In this document: one piece after another, positions 34,329 through 43,000 of the stretch
Layout: each line of letters starts with the position of its first letter
Numbering within the stretch: the stretch's first letter is position 1
NCBI GenBank assembly: GCA_965246795.1
Contig: CBDFFN010000013.1
Span: 434,001-498,000, forward strand
Length of the DNA stretch: 64,000 nucleotides
Direction: 5' to 3'
Origin: JAJXWB01 sp965246795
GTDB taxonomy: Bacteria; Pseudomonadota; Alphaproteobacteria; Rhizobiales; Beijerinckiaceae
The notes under the pieces: model-generated
The model's database searches: none
What the model saw: only the letters and a program-made list of their open reading frames with translations
Told to the model about the DNA's origin: nothing
Made by a program: the position numbers and the translations under genes

Positions 34329-35231
34329 ATGCTTTCATTCCTTCAACGCCAGGTTTGGGACCGGGCGTGGCTTCTTCTCGTACTGACGACGATCCTGTGG
34401 GGCGGCAACGGCGTCGCGTCGAAGCTCGCCGTCAACCGCATCTCGCCGATGTCGCTCGTCTTCATGCGCTGGCTGGCCGTGTGTCTGCTGCTGTACGTTC
34501 TGCTGCGCCAGCAGATCGAGGCGAACCGCGAGATGCTGCGCCAACACTGGCGCTACCTTTTCGTGATGTCGGTCATCGGCTTTACGGCTTTCACCATCTG
34601 TTTCTATTACGCCGCCTACTGGACGACGGCGGTAAATATGACGCTGTTGCAGCCGGCCATTCCGACATTCGTGCTGATCGGCGCTGCATTGTCCGGCCGC
34701 GAGCGCATTACGACCATGCAAGTCGTCGGGCTGCTCGTCACGCTCACGGGCGTTCTGATCATCGCGACGCAGGGCGACCCGCTGCATCTGCTTCGGATGC
34801 GCTTCAATCTCGGCGACATCCTCATCATCGTCGCCTGCGTGTTCTATGCCGGATATACGCTTGGGTTACGCGACCGCCCGCCTCTGCCGCCGCTGATTTT
34901 CTTCACGGCGCTGTCCTTCGGCGCATTCGTGACGTCGGTGCCCTTCATGGCGGCGGAAGTCGCGCTCGGCGGCTTCTTCTGGCCGAGCCTGGCCGGTATC
35001 GCGATCCTCGTATTCGTCGCCGTCGGGCCGTCGCTGACATCGCAATTGCTCTATATGCGCGGCGTCGAACTGATGGGACCGTCACGCGCCGGCCTGTTCA
35101 CCAATCTCACGCCGTTGTTCGGCGCACTTTTCGCGGTAATGATCGTCGGCGAACAGTTTCATCCGTATCATGCGGTGGCGGTAGCCTTGGCGTTTAGCGG
35201 CATCTGGCTCGGAGAGCGGCTAAGGCGTTAA
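34329..35231 (+). CDS. EamA/DMT family transporter
   Basis: A 300-residue inner-membrane protein with about ten hydrophobic helices in two EamA repeats. The first repeat starts WLLLVLTTILWGGNGVASK and the second DILIIVACVFYAGYTLGL. The end GPSRAGLFTNLTPLFGALFAV is the repeat-2 signature. Members export amino acids or metabolites. The 120 bases after the carbonic anhydrase gene hold no clear motif. It converges on serA with an 18-base gap. The substrate is unknown. Confidence 0.9.
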   Translation: MLSFLQRQVWDRAWLLLVLTTILWGGNGVASKLAVNRISPMSLVFMRWLAVCLLLYVLLRQQIEANREMLRQHWRYLFVMSVIGFTAFTICFYYAAYWTTAVNMTLLQPAIPTFVLIGAALSGRERITTMQVVGLLVTLTGVLIIATQGDPLHLLRMRFNLGDILIIVACVFYAGYTLGLRDRPPLPPLIFFTALSFGAFVTSVPFMAAEVALGGFFWPSLAGIAILVFVAVGPSLTSQLLYMRGVELMGPSRAGLFTNLTPLFGALFAVMIVGEQFHPYHAVAVALAFSGIWLGERLRR

Positions 35232-35249
35232 TCGGCGCGGAGTTGCGCG

Positions 35250-36836
35250 TCAGAATCGCAGCGCCTTTGCCTGCTTCACGCCCGGCAGCGACTGCACGTC
35301 GGCGATCACGCTGTCCGGCATCACGCCATCGACTGCAACGAGCGCGATCGCCGAACCGCCCGGCGCATCGCGGCCGAGTGCGAAGGTCGCGATGTTTAGC
35401 TTGGCAGCGCCAAGAACACCCGCGAAGCGGCCGATGAAGCCCGGCTTGTCCTCGTTCGTGACATAGATCATCGATGGGGCGAATTCTGCGTCGACCTTGA
35501 TGCCCTTGATATCAACGATGCGCGGACGCCCGTCGTGGAACACCGTACCGGTCACGGAGCGCACACCGCGCTCCGTCTCGACCGACAGCGTGATAAGCGA
35601 CTCATAATCACTCTCTGCCGCGCGTAAAACTTCGTCGATGACGATGCCGCGCTCCTTCGCGACAATGGGCGCGGACACGACGTTCACGTCCGCGAGCAGC
35701 GGTCTCAATAAACCGGCGACGGCGGAGGCCGTCAGCGCCTTCGTCTTCAACGCCGCGACATCGCCTTCGTAGGTGATCGTCACTTTCGTGGGGCCGCTTT
35801 CGGTCAACTGACCGGCGAAAGAACCGAGCTTTTCCGCCAGCGCAATGAACGGCTTCAGTCGCGGCGCTTCTTCCGCTGTGATCGACGGGAAGTTGATCGC
35901 GTTGGAGATCGCACCGCGCGTGAGATAGTCGGACATCTGTTCGGCAACCTGCAGCGCGACATTCTCCTGGGCCTCGTTCGTCGCGGCGCCCAGATGCGGC
36001 GTGCAGATGACGTTCGGATGCCCGAACAACACGTTGTTCGTCGCCGGCTCCTCGACGAAGACATCGAAGGCCGCGCCTGCGACATGGCCCGAGTCGAGCG
36101 CAGCACGGAGCGCCGCCTCGTCGACGAGACCGCCACGCGCGCAATTGATGATGCGCACGCCCTTCTTCGTGCGCGCGAGCGCCTCGGCCGACAGCACGTT
36201 CTTCGTCTGCGGTGTCATCGGCGTGTGCAGCGTGATGAAGTCGGCGCGCGACAGAAGCGCTTCGAGTTCGACCTTTTCGACGCCGATGTCTTTCGCGCGT
36301 TCGGGCGACAGGAACGGATCGAAGGCGATGACGCGCATCTTCACGCCGACGGCGCGGTCCGCGACGATCGAACCGATATTGCCGCAACCGATGATGCCGA
36401 GCACCTTGCCGGTGATCTCGACGCCCATGAAGCGGTTCTTTTCCCACTTGCCTGCCTGCGTGGAGGCATCCGCCGCCGGGATTTCACGCGCCAGCGCGAA
36501 CATCAGTGCAATCGCATGTTCCGCCGTCGTAATGGAATTGCCGAAGGGCGTGTTCATCACGATGATGCCGCGCGCCGTCGCGGCGGGGATATCCACATTG
36601 TCGACGCCGATGCCGGCGCGGCCAATGACCTTCAGCTTGCCGGCATTGGCGAGCATTTTCGCCGTAACCTTGCTCGCGGAACGGATCGCAAGCCCGTCAT
36701 ACTGACCGATCAGCGACGCAAGCTTCTCCTTGTCCTTGCCGAGCGCCGGCTGAAAATCGACCTCGACACCGCGCTCCTTGAAGATGGCGACGGCGGCAGG
36801 CGAAAGAGCATCGGAGATGAGTACGCGAGGGGACAT
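35250..36836 (-). CDS. serA: D-3-phosphoglycerate dehydrogenase
   Basis: A 528-residue SerA, the long form with an extra intervening domain and a C-terminal ACT domain. The NAD-binding GIIGCGNIG, the RAGIGVDNVDIPAATARGI substrate strand and the catalytic His in CTPHLGAATNEAQENVA are all seen. The ACT domain runs from about residue 455 (MIYVTNEDKPGFIG). It oxidises 3-phosphoglycerate in the first step of serine synthesis. The start at 36836 matches the family. It is downstream of serC on the same strand, the two separated by a family B repeat. Confidence 0.96.
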   Translation of the reverse strand: MSPRVLISDALSPAAVAIFKERGVEVDFQPALGKDKEKLASLIGQYDGLAIRSASKVTAKMLANAGKLKVIGRAGIGVDNVDIPAATARGIIVMNTPFGNSITTAEHAIALMFALAREIPAADASTQAGKWEKNRFMGVEITGKVLGIIGCGNIGSIVADRAVGVKMRVIAFDPFLSPERAKDIGVEKVELEALLSRADFITLHTPMTPQTKNVLSAEALARTKKGVRIINCARGGLVDEAALRAALDSGHVAGAAFDVFVEEPATNNVLFGHPNVICTPHLGAATNEAQENVALQVAEQMSDYLTRGAISNAINFPSITAEEAPRLKPFIALAEKLGSFAGQLTESGPTKVTITYEGDVAALKTKALTASAVAGLLRPLLADVNVVSAPIVAKERGIVIDEVLRAAESDYESLITLSVETERGVRSVTGTVFHDGRPRIVDIKGIKVDAEFAPSMIYVTNEDKPGFIGRFAGVLGAAKLNIATFALGRDAPGGSAIALVAVDGVMPDSVIADVQSLPGVKQAKALRF

Positions 36837-36857
36837 GAAAGTACTCTGAAGCAGTAA

Positions 36858-36959
36858 CATCCTTTGAGACGCACGCTGCGCATGCTCCTCAGGATGAGGT
36901 TCCCGGGTGAAAGACCCTCATCCTGAGGAACGCCGAAGGCGCGTCTCGAAGGAGAGGGT
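36858..36959. repeat. Intergenic palindromic repeat, family B
   Basis: Two facing copies of the CATCCTTYGAGACGC...GCTCCTCAGGATGAGG element lie between serC and serA. Both are well preserved: one reads CTCCTCAGGATGAGG and the other CCTCATCCTGAGGAACG then CGTCTCGAAGG. In the serC-serA transcript they would form strong hairpins and may alter the ratio of the two products. Confidence 0.85.
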
Positions 36960-36974
36960 CGTTCTCGAAGCCAA

Positions 36975-38147
36975 TTACGCCGCCTTAGGCAGCGCGGCCT
37001 TCGCCTCCGCATAGGCCCAATCGAGCCATTGCGTCAGCGTAACAACGTCCGCCGTCTCGACGGTCGCGCCGCACCAGATGCGAAGGCCTGCCGGCGCATC
37101 GCGATAGGCGCCGACGTCGTAACCCGCGCCTTCTTTCTCGACCGCTGTCGCCAAGGCCTTTGCAAAAGCCGCTTGCGCGTCGGCAGAAGTAGCCTTCACT
37201 GCGGGATCGCTGACGACGAGACACACGCTCGTGTTCGATCGCGTGGCAAGTTCCTTCGGCAAGAATTCGATCCACGATGTCTTCGCAACCCAGTCGGCGA
37301 TCGCCTTGGCATTGGCATCGGCGCGCGCAACAAGTGCATCGAGACCGCCAAGACCCTTCGCCCATTGCAGCGCGTCGATGTAGTCCTCGGTGCAGAGCAT
37401 CGACGGCGTGTTGATGGTCTCGCCGACGAAAATGCCTTCGATGAGCTTGCCGCCGCTCGTCATGCGGAAAATCTTTGGCATCGGCCATGCGGGCACGTAG
37501 CTCATCAGCCGCTCGACTGCGCGCGGCGAGAGAATGATCATGCCGTGCGCGGCTTCTCCGCCGAGCACCTTTTGCCAGGAGAAGGTGACGACATCGAGTT
37601 TCGCGAAATCGAGTTTCTGCGCAAACGCCGCCGATGTCGCGTCGCAGATCGTCAGGCCCTTACGGTCCGAGGGAATCCAGTCGGCGTTCGGCACGCGCAC
37701 ACCGGACGTCGTACCGTTCCAAGTGAAGACTACGTCGTGATCGAAGTTTACGGACTTGAGGTCCGGCAATTCGCCGTAGCCGGACTTGATGACGCGCGCG
37801 TCTTTCAGCTTCAGTTGCTTCGCGACATCCGTCACCCAGCCTTCGCCGAACGATTCCCAGGCGAGCATATCGACGGGGCGCTGCCCGAGCAGCGACCACA
37901 TCGCCATCTCGACCGCGCCGGTGTCGGATGCGGGCACGATGCCGACGCGATAGTCGGCGGGTACCTGCAAAATTTCGCGCGTGAGATCGATTGCCAGCGC
38001 TAGCTTGCTCTTGCCGGCTTTCGCGCGGTGCGAGCGGCCGAGCGGCGCGCCCTTCAGATTGTCGAGAGACCAGCCCGGCCGCTTCGCGCAAGGCCCGGAC
38101 GAGAAACAGGGATTTGCCGGCTTCTGTGCCGGTTTTGCATTCGCCAT
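36975..38147 (-). CDS. serC: Phosphoserine aminotransferase
   Basis: A 390-residue PLP aminotransferase of the alphaproteobacterial SerC branch. It begins MANAKPAQKPANPCFSSGPCAKRPGW, and the PLP lysine lies in VVTFSWQKVLGGEAAHGM. The phosphate-binding GNGTTSGVR-like segment (TWNGTTSGVRVPN) is present. It makes phosphoserine from 3-phosphohydroxypyruvate and glutamate. serA follows on the same strand. The leader has a structured element matching the serC RNA motif. Confidence 0.95.
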   Translation of the reverse strand: MANAKPAQKPANPCFSSGPCAKRPGWSLDNLKGAPLGRSHRAKAGKSKLALAIDLTREILQVPADYRVGIVPASDTGAVEMAMWSLLGQRPVDMLAWESFGEGWVTDVAKQLKLKDARVIKSGYGELPDLKSVNFDHDVVFTWNGTTSGVRVPNADWIPSDRKGLTICDATSAAFAQKLDFAKLDVVTFSWQKVLGGEAAHGMIILSPRAVERLMSYVPAWPMPKIFRMTSGGKLIEGIFVGETINTPSMLCTEDYIDALQWAKGLGGLDALVARADANAKAIADWVAKTSWIEFLPKELATRSNTSVCLVVSDPAVKATSADAQAAFAKALATAVEKEGAGYDVGAYRDAPAGLRIWCGATVETADVVTLTQWLDWAYAEAKAALPKAA

Positions 38148-38200
38148 CGATCCATCCTTTCAGATGGGTGCCTCCCGTTGGGGGGAGGTGTCCCGGGCAG
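38148..38200 (-). promoter_or_regulatory. serC RNA-like leader element
   Basis: On the minus strand the serC leader forms two hairpins. The first has CCTCCC/GGGAGG arms (38171-38176 with 38183-38188) and a six-base loop. The second has CCATC/GATGG arms (38152-38156 with 38163-38167) whose loop TGAAAG carries part of the ribosome binding site, just before the ATG. Position, operon (serC-serA) and lineage fit the alphaproteobacterial serC motif. The identification is from memory of that motif, not from a model search. Confidence 0.6.
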
Positions 38201-38247
38201 CGCGATACGCCGCCGGGGATGCGATGGCAAGACGCACCGACCGTGTA

Positions 38248-38976
38248 TCAGTCCGGCGTGTAGCGCAGCCCGAGGCGCACTTCATGAGCGTCTATCCGCT
38301 TGTCCTTGAGGCCATAGACCGCGTTGAAAACCTGCGTCGTGCCGAGGCCGATGTAGCGATAGCCGAGGTCGACGGACACATGCGGCGCAAAGGCGTAAGA
38401 CACACCGGCCATTCCAGCATACGCGAACTGCAAGCGCTTACTGTTCCCTGTCGTGCTGTAATACGCACCGACGGCGCCGCCGTTGAAATAATCGGTCAAC
38501 GACGGCGTATAGGCCCCCGCAGTGTATTTCTGCTGGTTCGAGTTGAAGCCGACGCCAGCGCCGACGTAAGGCGTCACGCCGAACCACGTGCCGAGATCGA
38601 GATAGCCGTTGAACAGCACGTGTAAGTTCGTCGTGCGGAAGCCGAGCGCCGACTGCGGCTTGCGATAGTCGAGCGTCACATCCGTGCGGAACCAGTCGTT
38701 GTATTTGTAGCCGGCGCCGACGCCGATGCTCCAGGAATTGAACGTCTCGTTCTTCGCCGGCACGATGACGTTGCCGATCGCAACCTTGACCTCGCTCGCG
38801 GCAGCAAGATCGCCGCGCAGATACCAGCCAGTGCCGAACGTGACACGCTCTTCCTCGACTGCGTCAAGCGGTGGCGCCACCGGCATGTCGGCCGCGCGCG
38901 CAAGCGCGGGGGTGAGCACCGCGAACGTAAGCGACATGCACACGATTGAGATGCGGTCGCGGAACAATCCGACCAT
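38248..38976 (-). CDS. Outer-membrane beta-barrel protein (Omp25/31-like)
   Basis: A 242-residue outer-membrane protein. A signal peptide (to about residue 29, LARAADMP) is followed by a short proline linker and alternating beta strands: GTGWYLRGDLA, WSIGVGAGYKYNDWFRTDV and GTWFGVTPYVGAGVGF. It ends VRLGLRYTPD, a barrel-closing strand. The ATG at 38976 has GAGGAA upstream; a GTG at 38979 is adjacent. Family members in Brucella and relatives bind peptidoglycan or are immunogenic porin-like proteins. A second such gene follows upstream. Function beyond outer-membrane structure is not known. Confidence 0.88.
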   Translation of the reverse strand: MVGLFRDRISIVCMSLTFAVLTPALARAADMPVAPPLDAVEEERVTFGTGWYLRGDLAAASEVKVAIGNVIVPAKNETFNSWSIGVGAGYKYNDWFRTDVTLDYRKPQSALGFRTTNLHVLFNGYLDLGTWFGVTPYVGAGVGFNSNQQKYTAGAYTPSLTDYFNGGAVGAYYSTTGNSKRLQFAYAGMAGVSYAFAPHVSVDLGYRYIGLGTTQVFNAVYGLKDKRIDAHEVRLGLRYTPD

Positions 38977-39120
38977 CACGACTTCCTCGGCAACGGCGAC
39001 GCAGGCGCTTCGCTCTTCATGCTCAAGGGTGAAGAAACATGCTTAAGAGACGGTTGCAGGCTGCTGCGATGACTTGTGCCGCTCAGGGACGAATCGCACT
39101 TGCCGCGGCTTCCCGAAGTC

Positions 39121-39158
39121 ACAAACGAAAACGGCGCGGGAGGGGATCCCGCGCCGTT
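39121..39158 (-). terminator. Terminator after the second outer-membrane protein gene
   Basis: A 12-bp stem (39130-39141 with 39147-39158) closes a 5-base loop. On the minus strand it is followed by TTTCGTTTG. It lies 20 bases beyond the stop of the gene at 39179 and separates it from the downstream outer-membrane gene. Confidence 0.8.
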
Positions 39159-39178
39159 CGATGTCGAGCTAGTTAGGC

Positions 39179-40042
39179 TCAGTATTTGCGGACCAGCGGT
39201 CCCGGCATCGGCGGAGGCGCGTAGAAGGCCTGTGTCGGCGTCGGCGCGGCATCGGCGAACATCCAGCGCATGCCGACGCGGAAGTCGTGCGAGGCGGATT
39301 TGAAGGACTGCTGCTCGAAGAAGCAGCCGGCCGTCGCTTCGCAGATGATCGGGTTCGACGTGAACGTGCCCGTGTTGAGGTAGCGATAGCTCGCCTCGAG
39401 CTTCAGACGCTCGTTGATCCAGTAACCGACACCGGCGTGAATCGCCCAGGCGAAGCTGGTCTTCTTTGAGTCGGCGGCAAAGCCGTTGCCGGCACCGTTG
39501 TCGGTCAGGCCGTTCATACCGGTATAGGCGAGGCCGACGCCGGCGCCGATGAAAGGCGTCAGGCCGTACCAGGTGCCGAGATCGACATAACCGTTCACGA
39601 GGCCGACGACCTTCCAGACATTCGCGGTATAGGTGTCGAGACAGTAGGTCGCGCCGCAGCCCGAAACATATGCGACGCCGGCGCGATAGCTGGCGGCGGT
39701 GCGATATTCGCCGGTGATGTCCGCGCGGAACCAGTTGTTGATCTGGTAGCCGAAGCCGAGACCGAAGATGGCCGAACCGCCGATGTTGCTGAACACACGC
39801 GAGATCGGCGGGGCGGAGCCGCCCGCGGGATTCGTTGCGTCGAGCGTCGAGCGGAAGTTGTAGGAATCGTCGACGCCGACGCCGACATCGGCGCGGATGT
39901 ACCAGCCGCTCGTGTCGAGCGCGACGGGGATCGGCGCCGGCATCGGCATGGGAGGCGGCGGGAGAAGATCGGCGGCGCCGGCGACACCCGCCGAGCCCAG
40001 AGCGACAACAGTCGCGAGAGAGAGGGCCTTGATGCTGCCCAT
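39179..40042 (-). CDS. Outer-membrane beta-barrel protein (Omp25/31-like)
   Basis: A 287-residue outer-membrane protein. The signal peptide ends near residue 24 (GVAGAADLLPP). A Pro/Met-rich linker precedes barrel strands such as GWYIRADVGVG, IFGLGFGYQINNWFRAD and LTPFIGAGVGLAY. It ends VRKY, with a C-terminal aromatic suited to BamA recognition. Four cysteines (GCGATYC and CEATAGC) may form disulfides in surface loops. The ATG at 40042 is used because AAGGGA precedes it. A perfect CtrA-box match lies about 85 bases upstream. It is a paralogue of the gene at 38248. Confidence 0.9.
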   Translation of the reverse strand: MGSIKALSLATVVALGSAGVAGAADLLPPPPMPMPAPIPVALDTSGWYIRADVGVGVDDSYNFRSTLDATNPAGGSAPPISRVFSNIGGSAIFGLGFGYQINNWFRADITGEYRTAASYRAGVAYVSGCGATYCLDTYTANVWKVVGLVNGYVDLGTWYGLTPFIGAGVGLAYTGMNGLTDNGAGNGFAADSKKTSFAWAIHAGVGYWINERLKLEASYRYLNTGTFTSNPIICEATAGCFFEQQSFKSASHDFRVGMRWMFADAAPTPTQAFYAPPPMPGPLVRKY

Positions 40043-40123
40043 GACGCGCAATTCCCTTCGGGTTTTTGCCGGCACACGGTAGCCGGCGACATTCGAACCT
40101 AGGGGGAAGTTGGCAGCGAGACC

Positions 40124-40139
40124 TTAAAGGGGTCTTAAC
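40124..40139. promoter_or_regulatory. Perfect CtrA-box match upstream of an outer-membrane gene
   Basis: TTAA-AGGGGTC-TTAAC matches every conserved base of TTAA-N7-TTAAC. It lies 82 bases before the start codon of the outer-membrane protein gene at 40042 (minus strand) and just beyond the end of mutS. In Brucella CtrA is reported to control omp25-type genes. Confidence 0.65.
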
Positions 40140-40147
40140 CCTAAGAT

Positions 40148-42874
40148 TTAACCTCGTTGTTTCGTAAATGGCGTCTGCGCCGTCACCTCTTTCAGGGCAT
40201 AGAGTGCCGCGTGCGCCTCGCGCGGGCTCATCGCGTCGGGATCGATGGCGGCAAGCTTTTCGCGCAAGGCGTCCTTCTTCGGTGCGGCCTCCGGTGCAGA
40301 ACGTGCGAAGAGCGGCAGATCGGCGATCATCCGCTCGACCGGCGCGCGTCGGTCCAGTGCCTCAAGTTCGGCGAGGATGTCGCGTGCCCGATCGACGACG
40401 GCCGGCGGCAGGCCAGCGAGCCGCGCAACCTGGATGCCGTAGGACCGGTCCGCGGCGCCGGCGACGACCTCGTGCAGAAAGATCAGCTCGCCCTCGTATT
40501 CGCTGACGCGCATCGTGAGATTGACGAGGCGGCCGAGCCGTTTCCCGAGTTGGGTCAGTTCGTGGAAATGCGTCGCGAACAAAGCTCGTGCGCGGTTCTG
40601 CTCATGCAGATATTCGACAGTCGCCCAGGCAATGGAGAGACCGTCGAAGGTCGCAGTGCCACGGCCGATCTCGTCGAGGATGACGAGAGAACGCGCCGTC
40701 GCCTGATTGAGGATTGCGGCCGTCTCGACCATCTCGACCATGAAGGTCGACCGCCCGCGCGCGAGATCGTCGGCCGCGCCGACGCGCGAAAACAGCCGGT
40801 CGACAGCGCCGATATGCGCGCGATCCGCCGGAACAAAAGAGCCCATCTGCGCAAGCACCGCGATGATCGCGTTCTGGCGCAGGAAAGTCGATTTTCCCGC
40901 CATGTTCGGGCCGGTGACGACCGCGATGCGGGCTGCGTCCAGGCCCGTGAGATCACAGGCATTGGCCGTGAAGGTGCCGCCGGCCTTGCGCACCGACGCC
41001 TCGACGACCGGATGACGGCCGCCTTCGATCTTGAAGGCGAGCGACGCATCGACGGTCGGCCGCGTCCAGCGACGTGCATTCGCGAGATGCGCGAGCGCCG
41101 CGGTCGCGTCGAGTATCGCCAGCGCCTGCGCGGTCGCGGCAATGACGGCGTGCTGCGCGGCAATTTTTTCCGCGAAACGCTCGAAATGTGCTATTTCGAT
41201 CCGCACAGCATTCTCGGCCGCCGCGGCGATCTTCGCTTCGAGTTCGGCGAGTTCGCGCGTCGAGAAGCGCATCGCGCCAGCCATCGTCTGGCGATGCAGG
41301 AAAGTCGCATCGAGTGGCGGCGCGCGCAGCTTCTCGCCATGCGCGCTCGTCGTCTCGATGAAGAAGCCGAGCATATTGTTGTGCTTGATGCGCAGCTGCT
41401 TCGTGCCGGCGAGTTCGCAATAGGTCGCCTGCAGCTCGGCGACGACGCGGCGGCTTTCGTCGCGCAGTCGTCGGGTCTCGTCGAGCGCGGCATCGAAACC
41501 TGCGGCGATAAAGCCGCCGTCGCGGCGATCGAGCGGCAGATTCTCCCCAAGTGCCGCGCCGAGTTCTGCGATGAGTGTTTCATCCGGCGCCGAGAGCGTC
41601 GGCACAAGCGAAGCAATCGCCTTCGGCAAGTCCGCTTGTGCTCCGAGCGTGCTTGCGATCGCACGCGCCGTCGTCAATCCATCGCGCAGCGCCGCGAGAT
41701 CGCGCGGTCCGCCGCGGCCGAGCGCGAGTCGTGATTGTACGCGAGGTAAATCAGGCGCGTTGCGAAGGAGCTTGCGCAGATCGTCGCGCAGCGCGGTCTG
41801 TCCGGAGAAAGCTTCAACCGCGTCATGCCGCTGCGAGATCGCGACGGGATCAGTGAGCGGCGCGGCAAGTCGTTCGGCCAGGAGTCGGGCACCAGCCGGC
41901 GTCAACGTCTCGTCGAGGCAGGCAAGCAACGAGCCGTCACGCGCACCGCCAAGCGTGCGCATCAATTCGAGATTGGCGCGCGTGGCAGCATCAATTTCCA
42001 ACACTGTGCCGCGCATAAAACGGCGCGGATGCGCGAGCGCCGGACGCGACGCCATCTGCGTGCGCTCGACGTAGTGCAACGCGAGCGCCGCCGCCGCGAT
42101 CTCGGCGCGCGTCAGCGATCCAAAACCATCGAGCGTCCCGACATCAAAATGCGCGAGCAGCCGACGCTCGGCACTCTCGGCGCTGGCCGGTATGCTGATC
42201 GGCGTGAGCGGCGTGCGCAGATCGTCGAGCATCGCCGACAGCGTCGAGTCGCTGAGCAAGACGTCCGGTACAACAATCTCCCGCGGCTCCATTCGCGCGA
42301 GATCGGCAGCAAGGCTCGCTAAATCGGTCGCAACGAGATCGAACGCGCCGGTCGACAGATCGATCGCGGCAAGCGCCAGCGCATCCGGACCTTGCGACTG
42401 TCGCGCCATACCGAGCGCGACAAACACATGCGCGCGGCCGGGCTCCAGCAGCCGTTCCTCGGTGATCGTGCCGGGCGTGACGAGCCGAACGACATCGCGA
42501 TGCACGACGGATTTCGAGCCGCGCTTGCGCGCCTCGGCCGGGTCCTCGAGTTGTTCGCAGACCGCGACGCGATGCCCCTGCCCGATCAGCCGCTGCAGAT
42601 AGTCGTCGGCACGGTCGACCGGCACACCGCACATCGCGATGTCGTCGCCGGCATGTTTGCCGCGCTTCGTCAGCACGATGCCGAGCGCCCGCGATGCGAC
42701 CTCCGCGTCCTCGAAGAACAATTCGTAGAAATCGCCCATCCGGTAGAACAGCAGCGAGCCCGGATTGGCGGCCTTGATCTCCAGATATTGCGCCATCATC
42801 GGCGACGCGCGCACGGACGGAGCAGACGCCTCGCTGGGCGCTCCGTCGTCGCTGGGTGGCTTGATGCCGTGCAT
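40148..42874 (-). CDS. mutS: DNA mismatch repair protein MutS
   Basis: A 908-residue MutS. The mismatch-reading Phe-X-Glu motif is FYE at residues 49-51. The ATPase has Walker A TGPNMAGKSTFLRQ, LFSRVGAADDLARGRSTFMVEM and Walker B LVILDEIGRGTATFDG, and the helix-turn-helix dimer region reads THFHELTQL. The N-terminal 20 residues are an unstructured Ser/Pro-rich extension. It recognises mispairs and recruits MutL. It is divergent from maeB, with a 126-base gap that holds no clear motif. Confidence 0.97.
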   Translation of the reverse strand: MHGIKPPSDDGAPSEASAPSVRASPMMAQYLEIKAANPGSLLFYRMGDFYELFFEDAEVASRALGIVLTKRGKHAGDDIAMCGVPVDRADDYLQRLIGQGHRVAVCEQLEDPAEARKRGSKSVVHRDVVRLVTPGTITEERLLEPGRAHVFVALGMARQSQGPDALALAAIDLSTGAFDLVATDLASLAADLARMEPREIVVPDVLLSDSTLSAMLDDLRTPLTPISIPASAESAERRLLAHFDVGTLDGFGSLTRAEIAAAALALHYVERTQMASRPALAHPRRFMRGTVLEIDAATRANLELMRTLGGARDGSLLACLDETLTPAGARLLAERLAAPLTDPVAISQRHDAVEAFSGQTALRDDLRKLLRNAPDLPRVQSRLALGRGGPRDLAALRDGLTTARAIASTLGAQADLPKAIASLVPTLSAPDETLIAELGAALGENLPLDRRDGGFIAAGFDAALDETRRLRDESRRVVAELQATYCELAGTKQLRIKHNNMLGFFIETTSAHGEKLRAPPLDATFLHRQTMAGAMRFSTRELAELEAKIAAAAENAVRIEIAHFERFAEKIAAQHAVIAATAQALAILDATAALAHLANARRWTRPTVDASLAFKIEGGRHPVVEASVRKAGGTFTANACDLTGLDAARIAVVTGPNMAGKSTFLRQNAIIAVLAQMGSFVPADRAHIGAVDRLFSRVGAADDLARGRSTFMVEMVETAAILNQATARSLVILDEIGRGTATFDGLSIAWATVEYLHEQNRARALFATHFHELTQLGKRLGRLVNLTMRVSEYEGELIFLHEVVAGAADRSYGIQVARLAGLPPAVVDRARDILAELEALDRRAPVERMIADLPLFARSAPEAAPKKDALREKLAAIDPDAMSPREAHAALYALKEVTAQTPFTKQRG

Positions 42875-43000
42875 GACGCGACCCTATCAGGCTCGCCCGA
42901 GGGATCGCAGCGTCGGCGGTCGCCGGGCGTTCTCCTTGTGGAGAAAGACTCGGCTGGATAAGGTCGCCGCCCTTTTTCGAGGAAACGTCACAGGCGAATA

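Noticed and set aside
33857..35197. Plus-strand frame spanning carbonic anhydrase and the EamA transporter
   Set aside because: It crosses two real genes in another frame and yields Arg-rich sequence without motifs.
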